Assembly: GCF_010993985.1 (NCBI RefSeq)
Contig: NZ_WINH01000015.1
Coordinates: 1-64,000, forward strand
Length of the DNA: 64,000 nt
Origin: Paraferrimonas sp. SM1919
GTDB taxonomy: Bacteria; Pseudomonadota; Gammaproteobacteria; Enterobacterales; Shewanellaceae
Direction: 5' to 3'
Shown here: piece after piece, positions 44,221 through 54,389 of the stretch
How the letters are laid out: every line of letters starts with the position of its first letter
How positions within the stretch are numbered: position 1 is the first letter of the stretch
The notes under the pieces: generated by a model
Databases searched by the model: none
The model's input: the letters and a program-made list of their open reading frames with translations, nothing else
Told to the model about the DNA's origin: nothing
Position numbers and translations under genes: made by a program

Positions 44221-45555
44221 TCAAGCCTTGTATGCTATAAAGAGCTCAGCCACATTGATTTTTGCCTGTAACTTATTAGCAAGCAAATACAACCCCCCAA
44301 GTTTACGATGAATAAACAAAGCATCAACAGGCGGCGTGTGCCATTGAGCCTTTTGTCGGTTTATATTCATCCCCTGTTCCTTAACCCTCTGGGCTAAGTT
44401 ACTGGTGGAAAAGTCGTATTCACCTTGATGGCGTATTGGCTCGCAGGCGAGATTGAAGATGGTCAACACATCGTTAAGATAATCCTCATCGATATCATCT
44501 GCAAAAAAGCCCACTTGCTTAGCCCCTGCTAGCATCATCTCGTTATCTTGATTCACTCCCCCGTTGATCAGCAGCTTATAGCCCTCACTGATTGTTTGCG
44601 GGATCCTTCGAGTCGCACCAAAATCCAATAATACAATTTTGTCGGTATTTTGCTGGTACTGAAAATTTGCAAAATTGGGATCACTTTGCATTAACTTAAA
44701 ATCAAACAATTCAGCCATAAATAAAGCGATTAGCCTTTGTACAATACTATTACGAGTTGCTTGAGGTAAATGGAGGGTCGCTTCAATAGGCACACCGTCT
44801 ATAAAGCTCATGGGCAACATGACATCGGTAACAAGCTGAGAGTGTACGCTGGGTATGGCAAACTGTTTTGAATCAATTAACTGGCTATAGCGGTTAAGAT
44901 AATCCGCCTCTAACTGATAATCGGCTTCATCTTCAAGCTGCTTTTTCGCCTCATTAAGGAGTGGCTTAATATCCAACTGTGGCGGTAATAAGCCAGAAAT
45001 TTTAAGCAGTGATGCGACGTTATCAACATCAGAACTTATCGCCTGTTTTACCCCTGGATATTGCACCTTTACGGCTAGCTTTTGGCCACAGGCTAAATTA
45101 GCCAAATGCACTTGGCCGATAGAAGCCGCCGCAAAAGGCCTTAATTCAAAGTTTGAGAAATGATCCAACCAGCCTTCCCCCCATTGTTGCTGCAACACTT
45201 CAAGCAATTGTTTATGGGGCATGGGAGAGGCATCAGAGCGCAGACGTTCTAGAATGCCAGCGAGCTCTGGTGACAGTAATTCACCGGCATCCATAGACAG
45301 CATTTGCCCCAACTTCATGGCGGCACCACGAAGATGAGAGAGCTTTTTCGCCAGGTGTTGTAAGTTACTCGGCGTCAGCAATAACTCACTGGTTTTAGGT
45401 CGTTGCCCTTGGGATAGCTTTTTAGCCCCCTCCAGGGCGACATTACCCAATACCTTAGCGGCTAGACCACCAAATTGGCTTAACCGCCCAAGACGTGAAC
45501 TGGGCACCTTGCTAGCGGTGTTGTCGGGTAGATTTTTATTGGTTGTCACAGTCAT
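44221..45555 (-). CDS. ABC1/UbiB family kinase-like protein
   Basis: A 444-residue protein of the atypical ABC1 kinase family. The family marks are RGAAMKLGQMLS (KxGQ motif), FAAASIGQVHLA (Ala-rich nucleotide loop), KLAVKVQYPG (VAVKVQ Lys) and VLLDFGATRRI (DFG-like). It resembles the shorter AarF/ABC1 forms, not full-length UbiB (546 residues in E. coli). It probably supports ubiquinone or membrane-lipid homeostasis. Exact role unknown. Confidence 0.8.
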   Translation of the reverse strand: MTVTTNKNLPDNTASKVPSSRLGRLSQFGGLAAKVLGNVALEGAKKLSQGQRPKTSELLLTPSNLQHLAKKLSHLRGAAMKLGQMLSMDAGELLSPELAGILERLRSDASPMPHKQLLEVLQQQWGEGWLDHFSNFELRPFAAASIGQVHLANLACGQKLAVKVQYPGVKQAISSDVDNVASLLKISGLLPPQLDIKPLLNEAKKQLEDEADYQLEADYLNRYSQLIDSKQFAIPSVHSQLVTDVMLPMSFIDGVPIEATLHLPQATRNSIVQRLIALFMAELFDFKLMQSDPNFANFQYQQNTDKIVLLDFGATRRIPQTISEGYKLLINGGVNQDNEMMLAGAKQVGFFADDIDEDYLNDVLTIFNLACEPIRHQGEYDFSTSNLAQRVKEQGMNINRQKAQWHTPPVDALFIHRKLGGLYLLANKLQAKINVAELFIAYKA

Positions 45556-45626
45556 TCCGAATAGTGAAGTCTAATACAACTATATACGCCATTATTGAAT
45601 AACTGTATTGCTGTGTGTTTATTTAG

Positions 45627-46220
45627 CTACAACGCCTTAATCAGAGTAAATGCCCCCCGCACTTGACCCGCTTGGTAACCTACCGCTTGATCAGTTGGGT
45701 ATAGCTGGGTAAGTTTGGTTTGAACCTCTGGCGCAATTTTAGCGCCATGGCATTGCAAACAAGGGGCTTTAGCCAAAGGTGGCATGATAATGGCTTTCAT
45801 AAATCGATAATGCTGCCGACCATTTTTTTCAACCACTTCGCTATAAACTAAAGATTGGGGAGCCGCACCATTAGCAACTTGTTGTTCAAAGTATTCAAGC
45901 CCCTTTTGTTGCCATGGATCTGGCGCATTGTTAGGGTTACGCAATTTTGCGCTAGTGCGGCCAATCTGCCAGTCACCGTGACGATTATATTGGTCAGTGA
46001 TACTCGGCGCTAAATGATTACAGGCCTGCACAGCTGCTACCGGTCCGCCAGATTTCATGGCCGCGGCTAACGCCCCTTGCAATTCTTTAGAATAGGCTGA
46101 GGTTAACTGGGAGGCTTCACGACTAAGTTGCTCGGTGATTACATGAGTATTAGCATCACATGATAAATGCCAACTCATCATGACAACATTGAGGACGACT
46201 AATTTCCATTTCATTCTCAT
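45627..46220 (-). CDS. Secreted c-type heme protein, DUF3365 (Tll0287-like)
   Basis: A 197-residue exported protein (signal peptide about 1-23). A single CLQCHG motif near residue 150 binds heme c. The flanking pattern (FRYMKAIIMPPL-type LKPI region, AQACNHLAPSI) matches DUF3365, a family found as a sensor domain or, as here, as a free protein. AAGGA precedes ATG 46220. Confidence 0.75.
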   Translation of the reverse strand: MRMKWKLVVLNVVMMSWHLSCDANTHVITEQLSREASQLTSAYSKELQGALAAAMKSGGPVAAVQACNHLAPSITDQYNRHGDWQIGRTSAKLRNPNNAPDPWQQKGLEYFEQQVANGAAPQSLVYSEVVEKNGRQHYRFMKAIIMPPLAKAPCLQCHGAKIAPEVQTKLTQLYPTDQAVGYQAGQVRGAFTLIKAL

Positions 46221-46463
46221 GGGGGTTCCTTAAATAAGAATATGGCCTGTATTACATTTGTAAGAGAAATGATTTCCGCCTAATTTGCACAAAAAGTAGA
46301 CAAGCCCTACAAGGTTAACCAATATTATTGGACTTTATTGCAGTTTTGCAAAAATTCACCCTCACAGCTGTTGGAGACAATCACCGCCCACTAGCGCGGA
46401 TAAATGTTTGAGCTAAGGCTGAAACTCAGCTCCCTCAGCGTTATCATTGCCCCAAATATGCGC

Positions 46464-46865
46464 TTAGGCGCCATTGTTTTTGGCACGTATTGCCAATAAT
46501 AATGTCTGTGATTTAATTGCTGAATGTAACTTACCACTGGGATCTAGGTCTGAAGATGTGGAGATATAACCCTGAAAAATAATGTTATCTCCTACATCAA
46601 CGGTTGGCTTTCCCTGGGGTTGAATAAAGCTAGTCACCCAAATGTTTTTCAGCCCTTCTGTTTTTAAGTCCAGCAAATAAAATCGATGATTATCAACCAT
46701 CATTTTTGTGATCACATCACCAGCAATAGCAACTACTTCACCTTGATATTTTGCATTTAGCTGACCATCTAGAAATGGATTTTCGTTTGCCTCTCTTGCA
46801 TATTTTCCTGCAGTAGCAAACATAGAAATTAATGTTAATAATAAAATTAATAGGTGCTTTTTCAT
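46464..46865 (-). CDS. Small secreted hypothetical protein
   Basis: A 133-residue protein with a signal peptide (MKKHLLILLLTLISMFATAG, cleavage near 19). The mature part is strand-rich (KYQGEVVAIAGDVITKMM, RFYLLDLKTEG, VGDNIIFQGYIS), perhaps an OB-like fold. AAGGA 7 nt before ATG supports the start. I do not recognise the family. Confidence 0.55.
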   Translation of the reverse strand: MKKHLLILLLTLISMFATAGKYAREANENPFLDGQLNAKYQGEVVAIAGDVITKMMVDNHRFYLLDLKTEGLKNIWVTSFIQPQGKPTVDVGDNIIFQGYISTSSDLDPSGKLHSAIKSQTLLLAIRAKNNGA

Positions 46866-47095
46866 TGCTTTTCCTTGAAATCAGATGCTGTAATGGTTCC
46901 TTTTTAGACAACAGCATAAACACATAACCAATTGAAATCAATGTCAAAAAATTAACATTATAAATCATTTACTCTTTTTTAAAATGGCAGTCAAAGCCAA
47001 TTATTTAATGACAACAAACATAGGCTTTTTGTTTGTCTCGGCGTATTATGTTTATCATCAGCTTCGAGCTTGCCGTATCAAGGGAAATAAGCAAT

Positions 47096-48790
47096 ATGGC
47101 CGAAAAGATCAATCAAACTAAAATTACTAATATTGAGCAGTTTGCCAATACTGCAAGTTATTCTTTGCTTGAGTCACTTAACTGCGATCCCCATGCCACT
47201 GCAGACGGTATAGACTTTCAACCAAGGCAAGTGTTCTCTGGCCACTATGTTCCCGTGCAACCTACGGCAATTGACAACCCTGTTTATATTGCCCACTCAG
47301 CGGCATTGTTTAACGAGTTAGGCTTAGATAACAGCCTCGCTCAAGACCCAATCTTTAAACAACTATTCTCAGGTGATACTTCACAACTGCCTGAAGGTAT
47401 GAATAAGTTAGGTTGGGCAACCGGATATGCGCTTTCTATTTACGGTACTGAATATAACCAGCAGTGCCCTTTCCAAACCGGCAATGGCTATGGCGATGGC
47501 CGTGCTATGTCAATTTTTGAAGGGGTGTTTGAAGGAAAGCGCTGGGAAATGCAATTAAAAGGTGGCGGCCCTACCCCTTATTGTCGAGGCGCCGATGGCC
47601 GCGCAGTATTGCGCTCAAGCGTGCGTGAGTTTTTAGCACAGGAATACATGCACGCCCTTGGAGTACCAACCAGTCGTTCGTTATCTCTATTTGCCTCAAC
47701 CACAGAGACAGTGAGCCGTCCATGGTATACAGAAGGTTCACGCAGTGAAGATCCCGATATTATGGTAGATAACCCGGTAGCCATTAGTACCAGAGTAGCA
47801 CCATCGTTTTTACGGGTTGGCCAGTTAGAGTTATTTGGCCGCCGGGCCCGCACCTTTGCCAATCCAAACCAATTGGCTGAGTTAAAACAAATTGTCAGCC
47901 ATATAATTGAGCGCGAATACCGCGACCAAATTGATGCTAGCCTGCCCTTAAGTGAGCAAATTGTATTACTGGCCAGCCACTTTAGTGAACGCTTAAGCTC
48001 ACTGATTGCTAATTGGCTACGCGTGGGTTTTTGCCAGGGCAACTTTAACAGTGATAACTGTGCCATTGGTGGCTTTACTCTAGATTACGGCCCATTTGGT
48101 TTTTGCGAACATTTTGAACCGTTCTTTCAACCTTGGACCGGTGGCGGCCGCCATTTTTCATTCTTTAACCAGCCAGCTGCAGCGCAAAAAAACTTTGAAA
48201 GCTTCTGCGGATCTCTAGAGCATTTGCTAAAAGGCGATGAACAAGCCTTAGCTCAGCTTGAGCAATTGCAGCAACAGTTTGGCACGCTTGTTCAACACAA
48301 AGTCGATGCCATGTGGGCCAGTAAACTGGGATTAGAAACTGCGGATGAAGATTTACTTAAGTCCTTATTCACCCTCATGATGAAAAGCCATGTCGACTAC
48401 ACCATTTTCTTTAGGGAGTTATCATCCTTACCAAAAGATGTCAGCGGTTTAGGTAAATGTTTTTACACTAACCTCAATGATGAAATGGCGCAGCAGTGGA
48501 ATGAGTGGTTAAGCCAATGGCATGGTTTGCTTGATAACCGCCAGAGCAATGAACGTATTTCTAGCAAAATGAAGCTGGTCAACCCTAAGTATACTTGGCG
48601 TGAATGGTTAATCGTGCCCGCCTACCAACAAGCAGCTCAAGGGGATTACACATTAATACAAGAGCTACAGCAATTATTTGCCGCTCCCTATGATGAACAA
48701 AGCCAAGAATTTGAAGAAAAGTATTACCGCCTAAAGCCACTGGACACCTTCAACCTTGGTGGCGTAAGTCATTACAGCTGCTCTTCGTAA
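47096..48790 (+). CDS. selO: Protein adenylyltransferase SelO (YdiU family)
   Basis: A 564-residue pseudokinase-fold enzyme that moves AMP onto protein Ser/Thr/Tyr (AMPylation), known in E. coli as YdiU/SelO. Conserved blocks: [41 protein letters not shown], the [15 protein letters not shown] block and [13 protein letters not shown]. The C-terminus SCSS matches E. coli (CSS), where eukaryotes have Sec. The protein is about 85 residues longer than the E. coli form. ATG 47096 is preferred; the frame opens at 47033 and no strong RBS decides. Confidence 0.9.
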   Translation: MAEKINQTKITNIEQFANTASYSLLESLNCDPHATADGIDFQPRQVFSGHYVPVQPTAIDNPVYIAHSAALFNELGLDNSLAQDPIFKQLFSGDTSQLPEGMNKLGWATGYALSIYGTEYNQQCPFQTGNGYGDGRAMSIFEGVFEGKRWEMQLKGGGPTPYCRGADGRAVLRSSVREFLAQEYMHALGVPTSRSLSLFASTTETVSRPWYTEGSRSEDPDIMVDNPVAISTRVAPSFLRVGQLELFGRRARTFANPNQLAELKQIVSHIIEREYRDQIDASLPLSEQIVLLASHFSERLSSLIANWLRVGFCQGNFNSDNCAIGGFTLDYGPFGFCEHFEPFFQPWTGGGRHFSFFNQPAAAQKNFESFCGSLEHLLKGDEQALAQLEQLQQQFGTLVQHKVDAMWASKLGLETADEDLLKSLFTLMMKSHVDYTIFFRELSSLPKDVSGLGKCFYTNLNDEMAQQWNEWLSQWHGLLDNRQSNERISSKMKLVNPKYTWREWLIVPAYQQAAQGDYTLIQELQQLFAAPYDEQSQEFEEKYYRLKPLDTFNLGGVSHYSCSS

Positions 48791-48906
48791 CAACAACAGC
48801 ATTGACAAGTTAAAGCATTGGCCTTCCCATAAACGATAGATGCCATTGAGTTCGCAATAACAATGCCCTAATTGAAAAGCTTCAATTAGGGCAGCAGAGG
48901 TCACCA

Positions 48907-49983
48907 TTAATGCAAATGTTGCACTGGTGATTTTCTAGTACGGGCGATTTGACGTTGGTAATTACTGTGCTCAACCATAATGCCGTTACGACCTGGCTTA
49001 TAAATACCAAATTTAAAGTAAGGGCCTAAAATATCATTTTTGCCAATATTGCCTTGCCAATCAGCCACCATTTTGCCATCAAGCCAAATTTTTATATGAC
49101 CGGGTGTTAGCACCTCATCCTCTGCTAAAGAATATTCACTATAATGAATTTCAACCTTAAAATTCATCCACTTATCTTTAGTTATTTGACTAACAGGTAA
49201 CTTCCAAACTAAAGCTCCCTGTTTTGACCCCTTGCTAATGGTTTTGCCAAGGGGGGAAGTGGCTTTAGGCTTCACCTTAGTGAGGGAGTCCGAGCGACGG
49301 GCATTTTCCGAACGCACAATCATATGTAAATAGCCATCACCTAGACGCAATGCCGCAATCGGACCACCAGCGGCACCATCAATTAGGATATTTTCCACTT
49401 TGTTGGTGCGGCGATTAATGGCCTTTTTATCTTTTCTGAATTGATACTGCTGTTGCAGAGTATAAAATTCATCAATACTCAGGTACTGGATAAGGCCATC
49501 CTTTTCAATCAAAGTACGGTCCGGACGGCCATGCCATTGGGCGACGATACCCTGGCTGTTTTTATCTAGATTTTGTGGGAACTTGGTCGACCATGAATAG
49601 GTAACAGTATCACCATAGTGACCAACATCGACATTTAAATAGGCATCTTTGATCGCCAATACTTTTTCTAATCTTTCTGCTGAAAGCTTATCAAGGGTAT
49701 CAAATCGACCAAAAGCTTCGGTAAACTCAATGCGATTTACCTTATTTGATTTTGCATGAAATAAATAACTGGGTTCACCATTTGGCCCCCCTTTCGGGTT
49801 TCGATAGACATGGGCGCCTTGGTTAGGCTTATTCCCAACAATGCCCCAGACACCATCAATGATATCCTGCTCCAAAGCCACTTGTGTTTGAGCAACAATT
49901 CTTGATTTAAGCTCAACGGGAGCTGCCAGAGAGTCTGTTGCGAACAAGGCTAACAATATCAATACTACTTTGTTATTCTTCAT
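48907..49983 (-). CDS. Secreted polysaccharide lyase, heparin-lyase I-like
   Basis: A 358-residue exported protein (signal MKNNKVVLILLALFATDSLAAP). TYSWSTKFPQ, IVAQWHGRPD, GYLHMIVRSEN, KIWLDGKMVADWQGN and the strand YFKFGIYKPG match polysaccharide lyases of the heparinase-I/glucuronan-lyase group (jelly-roll fold). The His in QWHG and the late Tyr in YFKFGIYK are candidate catalytic residues. It stands alone, with no sugar transporter nearby. The substrate (glycosaminoglycan-like or glucuronan) cannot be told. The frame opens at 50043, but the ATG at 49983 gives the signal peptide. Confidence 0.75.
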   Translation of the reverse strand: MKNNKVVLILLALFATDSLAAPVELKSRIVAQTQVALEQDIIDGVWGIVGNKPNQGAHVYRNPKGGPNGEPSYLFHAKSNKVNRIEFTEAFGRFDTLDKLSAERLEKVLAIKDAYLNVDVGHYGDTVTYSWSTKFPQNLDKNSQGIVAQWHGRPDRTLIEKDGLIQYLSIDEFYTLQQQYQFRKDKKAINRRTNKVENILIDGAAGGPIAALRLGDGYLHMIVRSENARRSDSLTKVKPKATSPLGKTISKGSKQGALVWKLPVSQITKDKWMNFKVEIHYSEYSLAEDEVLTPGHIKIWLDGKMVADWQGNIGKNDILGPYFKFGIYKPGRNGIMVEHSNYQRQIARTRKSPVQHLH

Positions 49984-50175
49984 AAATATTAACAACCACA
50001 ATGATAAAAATTCAAAATACTCCATTACTGAAAATACTAACAAGCAACGAATTACAAATAATCGATTTATTCTAAATATGAATCAAAATCAGTAAATTGA
50101 TGTTTACAAAGCTAAAAAGCCAGCCCTTAATCTAGGCTGGCTTTAGCACCATGTTGTATAAATACTAAACCTTGA

Positions 50176-50433
50176 TTACTTGCCGTGGCAAGCCCTCAGG
50201 CGCTCTTTGGCACGCTCATATGCTTTTTGCTTCTGCTCACAACGTTTATTGGCATTTTTCATTTCATCGGCGGTTTTATCTTTCCAAGACTTAGAAGCGG
50301 CGTTGCAAGCTCTATCTCTTGCTTGTGCGGCTCGTTCAGCAGCCTTAACCTGCGACTCACAGTTTGCCATCACTGGCTGGGCCAAACTCACAGTAAACAA
50401 TAATAAAAATACTTTGCTGATTAAATGGTTCAT
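50176..50433 (-). CDS. Small secreted Cys- and Lys-rich protein
   Basis: An 85-residue protein. The signal peptide ends PVMA (residue 23). The mature 62 residues are highly charged helical sequence with four Cys (positions 24, about 43, 65 and 82) suited to two disulphides. There is no known family. AGG upstream of the ATG (about 50440-50450) supports the start. Confidence 0.5.
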   Translation of the reverse strand: MNHLISKVFLLLFTVSLAQPVMANCESQVKAAERAAQARDRACNAASKSWKDKTADEMKNANKRCEQKQKAYERAKERLRACHGK

Positions 50434-50704
50434 TTAACAATCCTTTTGTTAGGGAGTGATCTTAATTGATAACAAGGACCCTATATTGCAACCTCAGCAA
50501 TAACACCTTAAAGGGTGATTAAAATATAAACCATAATCTTTGGGTTTTCTCAGTTAATTGTAAGCAATCAGAAATATCCTTTAGTGATCACGATCGTTAG
50601 CAAATAACTCGATAGTGCTCAGCCAATATTGTTGCTGCCATTTTGAGTCGCGGCCATGACTAATAAACATGGCCACTTGTTGAGCAAATTTTAAACCTCG
50701 GATA

Positions 50705-50736
50705 CAAAAAAGGATTGCCCATTGGCAACCCTTTTA
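50705..50736 (-). terminator. Terminator of asnS
   Basis: AAGGATTGCC and GGCAACCCTT arms (one mismatch) with a 4-nt loop. On the minus strand a T-run follows. It ends 23 bp past the asnS stop. Confidence 0.8.
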
Positions 50737-50758
50737 CATCCTCTGGCTAGAGCAGAAA

Positions 50759-52159
50759 TTAGAAATTCGCGCTGCGAGGAGTACGTGGGAATGGGATCAC
50801 ATCACGCACGTTACCCATACCGGTAACATAAGAAACCAAGCGTTCAAAACCTAAACCAAAGCCTGCGTGAGGTACGGTACCATAGCGACGTAAATCACGG
50901 TACCAGCTCATGTGGTCTGGATCGATGTTCATTTCACGCATACGGGCATCAAGAATGTCTAAACGCTCTTCACGCTGTGAACCACCGATGATCTCACCAA
51001 TACCAGGGGCTAACACGTCCATCGCGGCTACCGTCTTACCATCATCATTAAGACGCATGTAGAATGCTTTAATGTCTTTCGGGTAGTTTTTAACAATCAC
51101 TGGCGCTTTAAAATGCTCTTCTGCAAGGTAACGCTCATGCTCAGATGACATGTCGATGCCCCACTCTACGTCAAATTCAAACTTCTTGCCTGAATCCAGT
51201 AGGATTTGAATCGCGTCAGTGTAGTCTACTTGAGCAAAATCAGACTCTACGAATTTTTCTAGACGAGTGATGGCTTCTTTGTCGATACGTTGCGCAAAGA
51301 ACTCAAGGTCATCACGACGCTCTGCAAGAACGGCTTTAAATACATATTTAAGCATCTCTTCAGACAGCTTAGCGACCGCATCAAGGTCGGCAAACGCCAC
51401 CTCAGGCTCTACCATCCAGAACTCAGCCAAGTGGCGAGAGGTATTAGAGTTTTCAGCGCGGAAAGTCGGTCCGAAAGTGTAGACTTTGCTTAAAGCACAA
51501 GCATAAGCTTCTGCGTTTAACTGTCCAGATACGGTTAAGAAGGTTTCTTTACCGAAGAAATCTTCGTTAAAGTCTACCTCTCCCTTATCTGTGCGTGGCA
51601 GATTGTTCATATCTAACGTTGATACCCGGAACATCTCACCAGCACCCTCGGCATCAGAAGCTGTGATCAGTGGCGCAGACATCCAAATGAAGCCTTGCTC
51701 GTGGTAGAAACGATGAATCGCTTGGGATAAACAGTTACGAACACGGGCAACCGCACCAATGACGTTAGTACGTGGACGTAGATGCGCCACTTCACGTAAA
51801 TGTTCAATAGTATGACGCTTCGCCGCCATTGGGTAAGTATCAGGATCGTCTACCCAACCTACCACATTTACGTTCGTCACTTGAATTTCAACTGACTGAC
51901 CTTTACCCATAGATTCAACTAGGGTGCCAGTAACTTCAACAGAACAACCTGCAGTCAGTTTTAAAATTTCGTTTTGGTAATTATTTAGAGAATTCTCAGC
52001 AACACCTTGGATGCCGTCAAAGCACGAACCATCATAGATATTTAAAAAAGAAAGGCCGGCTTTGGAATCACGTCGAGTACGGATCCATCCTTGAACGGTT
52101 ACTTCACTGCCAGTTGTGTGTGCGCCTTTAAAAAGGTCGGCGATAGTTGCCACAGACAT
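50759..52159 (-). CDS. asnS: Asparaginyl-tRNA synthetase
   Basis: A 466-residue class IIb synthetase, the exact E. coli length. The N-terminal OB fold ([23 protein letters not shown]) binds the anticodon. Motif 2 is [22 protein letters not shown] and motif 3 is [16 protein letters not shown]. It charges tRNA-Asn with asparagine in the cytoplasm. It is monocistronic with its own terminator. Confidence 0.97.
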   Translation of the reverse strand: MSVATIADLFKGAHTTGSEVTVQGWIRTRRDSKAGLSFLNIYDGSCFDGIQGVAENSLNNYQNEILKLTAGCSVEVTGTLVESMGKGQSVEIQVTNVNVVGWVDDPDTYPMAAKRHTIEHLREVAHLRPRTNVIGAVARVRNCLSQAIHRFYHEQGFIWMSAPLITASDAEGAGEMFRVSTLDMNNLPRTDKGEVDFNEDFFGKETFLTVSGQLNAEAYACALSKVYTFGPTFRAENSNTSRHLAEFWMVEPEVAFADLDAVAKLSEEMLKYVFKAVLAERRDDLEFFAQRIDKEAITRLEKFVESDFAQVDYTDAIQILLDSGKKFEFDVEWGIDMSSEHERYLAEEHFKAPVIVKNYPKDIKAFYMRLNDDGKTVAAMDVLAPGIGEIIGGSQREERLDILDARMREMNIDPDHMSWYRDLRRYGTVPHAGFGLGFERLVSYVTGMGNVRDVIPFPRTPRSANF

Positions 52160-52307
52160 TGTTGATTATTACTCCAAATCATTAATTACATGATGAAAGG
52201 CTTATACTACCTATTATGCGTGTTTTCTCAAGAAGAAAAACACGCTAACAACCAATAAGTTTAAACTTAAAGATTGATATTTGTACTTTTTTATAAAAAA
52301 CCTACTT

Positions 52308-52877
52308 CTAGGGTCGAATTTGATGCAGGAACTGCTGCAAAATAGCGCCTGTTGCTCCCCAAATCAAGCGCTGTTTATAAGGCAAAAAATCCAAACGATA
52401 ATTGATATTATTACGTTCAATATTCAGTTGATGGAAATTACGCTTATCAAGGGCAATTTGCAGGGGTAAAGTAAAACAGGCGCTCACCTCTGCTTGATCG
52501 ACTTTAGGCTGAAAGTTTCGGTCGATGAGCGCCACCACTGGCGTAATATCAAAGCCAGTATGGGTTTGATGATTGGGCAGTTTCCCTAAAAATTGGAGAT
52601 GTTGAGGCAACAAGCCAATTTCTTCCTGCGCCTCACGAGCTGCTGTGGCGTAGATATCTTTATCATAAGACTCGACCTTGCCCCCAGGGAAACTTACCTG
52701 GCCAGGATGATGCTTCATATGTAGAGGTCTTTGGGTTAACCAGATTGCCGGACTAATATCATCGCTTATGCCGATTAATACTGCTGCTTGTTGCAGATTA
52801 GCGGGTACATTAGGAGGACTTGGCCAATCTACACATGGGCATAATTGAAAACGATTTATTAGCTCAGTTAATTTCAT
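52308..52877 (-). CDS. nudL: CoA pyrophosphatase (Nudix), NudL
   Basis: A 189-residue Nudix hydrolase. The Nudix box GGKVESYDKDIYATAAREAQEEIGL carries the REAxEE metal site, and the preceding HPGQVSFPGGK is typical of the CoA pyrophosphatase (NudL/YeaB) group. It overlaps pabB by 14 bp, the same pairing as pabB-nudL in E. coli. It likely hydrolyses CoA to phosphopantetheine and 3',5'-ADP. Confidence 0.85.
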   Translation of the reverse strand: MKLTELINRFQLCPCVDWPSPPNVPANLQQAAVLIGISDDISPAIWLTQRPLHMKHHPGQVSFPGGKVESYDKDIYATAAREAQEEIGLLPQHLQFLGKLPNHQTHTGFDITPVVALIDRNFQPKVDQAEVSACFTLPLQIALDKRNFHQLNIERNNINYRLDFLPYKQRLIWGATGAILQQFLHQIRP

Positions 52878-54249
52878 TGGACTCTAAAATCGGCAAAATT
52901 TTAGCTACCTTATCATAACTTTCCTGGTATTCCTCATCGCCATCAGAATCGACCACGATGCCGCCGCCAGCCCAACAATGGATCTTGCCCTGCTCAGCAA
53001 TCAAGGTTCTGATGGTAATCGAAGTATCCATATCACCATTTTGGCTAATATAACCAATCGAACCACAATAAATATGGCGGCGACTAGGCTCAAGCTCTTC
53101 AATAATATTCATCGCCCGAATTTTAGGGGCGCCAGTGATTGAGCCACCAGGGAAGGCCTTGGCTAAGGCATCAATGGGGTGGTATCGACTATCTAATTTT
53201 GCCCTAACCGTTGATACTAGATGGTGCACCGCAGGAAAAGACTCAATATCAAATAATTTCGGTACCGTGACGCTGCCGGCAGCCGCCACACGTCCTAAAT
53301 CGTTACGCAATAAATCGACAATCATCAGATTTTCAGCGTTGTCTTTAGGTGCAGACTGAAGTTGTGCAGCCAATGCCGCATCGGTAATAGGGTCTTGATG
53401 TCTTGGGCGAGTTCCCTTAATTGGCTTGGTTTCAATTACACCTTTATGTACCTGTAAAAAACGTTCAGGAGAAATCGACAATATCGCGTAGTCTTGATGG
53501 CGGATAAATGCCGAAAACGGCGCGCTATTATGGTGACTTAACTTTTGATAAGCCTGCCACTCATCCCCTTGATAAGTTGCGCTGAACCTTTGGGTTAGAT
53601 TAATTTGATAACAATCCCCACTGGCAAGGTAATTTTGGACCTGATTAAACTTGGCTAAATATTGTTGTTTGCTTATCTGGTTATGCCATTTTGACGTTAA
53701 CGCAAAGTGTTCAGTTGCACCACCTTGTTGCTGCTGCAACCACTGTATTCTTTTGGCCAAACCTTGTTGATCACCATAATGCACCATAGTGGCAATTTTT
53801 AGTTGATGATCGACAATAATGGCCCAATCATACATGCCTACCGCCATTACAGGCGCATCAATATCCGCAGTCGCTATGGTATCAATGCGTTCCATAGCCC
53901 GACCCAGATCATAACCGAACTGCCCTAACACTCCACCTGAAAATGGCAGATTAGAATCGATTTTGATTGGAAAAACTTGGTTTAAGAAATGTTTTACTAA
54001 TTGAAACGGGTTATCCGCCATCTGCACTTTAGTCCCGTTATGGGTAATAGTGCTGGTGCATTTTCCTTTGCTAAAATAAGATTCAATGGTCAAGCGAGGA
54101 TCGGCGCTAATAATATCATAGCGCGCATCAATGTGCTCAGCATTGGCAGAGCTCAAATAGGTCGCCCAAGGTAAATGAGCAATTTGGGCAAAATAATAAT
54201 GCGGCTCATCCTGCCATTTGAGTATCTGTGTGTGCAGCGCAATCGTCAT
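52864..54249 (-). CDS. pabB: Aminodeoxychorismate synthase component I
   Basis: A 461-residue enzyme of folate synthesis. With the PabA glutaminase it converts chorismate to 4-amino-4-deoxychorismate. Conserved blocks: ILSISPERFLQVHKG, TKPIKGTRPR (with the active Lys), NLMIVDLLRNDLGRV, PGGSITGAPKIRAMNIIEELE, and YCGSIGYI. The PIKGT motif favours PabB over TrpE. First gene of a two-gene operon with nudL. It also shows the pterin/folate link with the PTPS gene further on, though they are not coupled. Confidence 0.9.
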   Translation of the reverse strand: MTIALHTQILKWQDEPHYYFAQIAHLPWATYLSSANAEHIDARYDIISADPRLTIESYFSKGKCTSTITHNGTKVQMADNPFQLVKHFLNQVFPIKIDSNLPFSGGVLGQFGYDLGRAMERIDTIATADIDAPVMAVGMYDWAIIVDHQLKIATMVHYGDQQGLAKRIQWLQQQQGGATEHFALTSKWHNQISKQQYLAKFNQVQNYLASGDCYQINLTQRFSATYQGDEWQAYQKLSHHNSAPFSAFIRHQDYAILSISPERFLQVHKGVIETKPIKGTRPRHQDPITDAALAAQLQSAPKDNAENLMIVDLLRNDLGRVAAAGSVTVPKLFDIESFPAVHHLVSTVRAKLDSRYHPIDALAKAFPGGSITGAPKIRAMNIIEELEPSRRHIYCGSIGYISQNGDMDTSITIRTLIAEQGKIHCWAGGGIVVDSDGDEEYQESYDKVAKILPILESNEIN

Positions 54250-54389
54250 GAAAAACCTTAAATGTTATACCTCTAGCCCATTAAGGCGGGAAAGGGTATC
54301 ATAGCTGACCAAAAGGATTAATAGCCAAAATGTATTACTCAATACATTTTGTTGAAAATAACAAGAACAACCCCAACGGAGTTGCCCAA

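Noticed and set aside
47578..48066. 162-residue minus-strand frame in selO
   Set aside because: Shadow of the SelO coding sequence.
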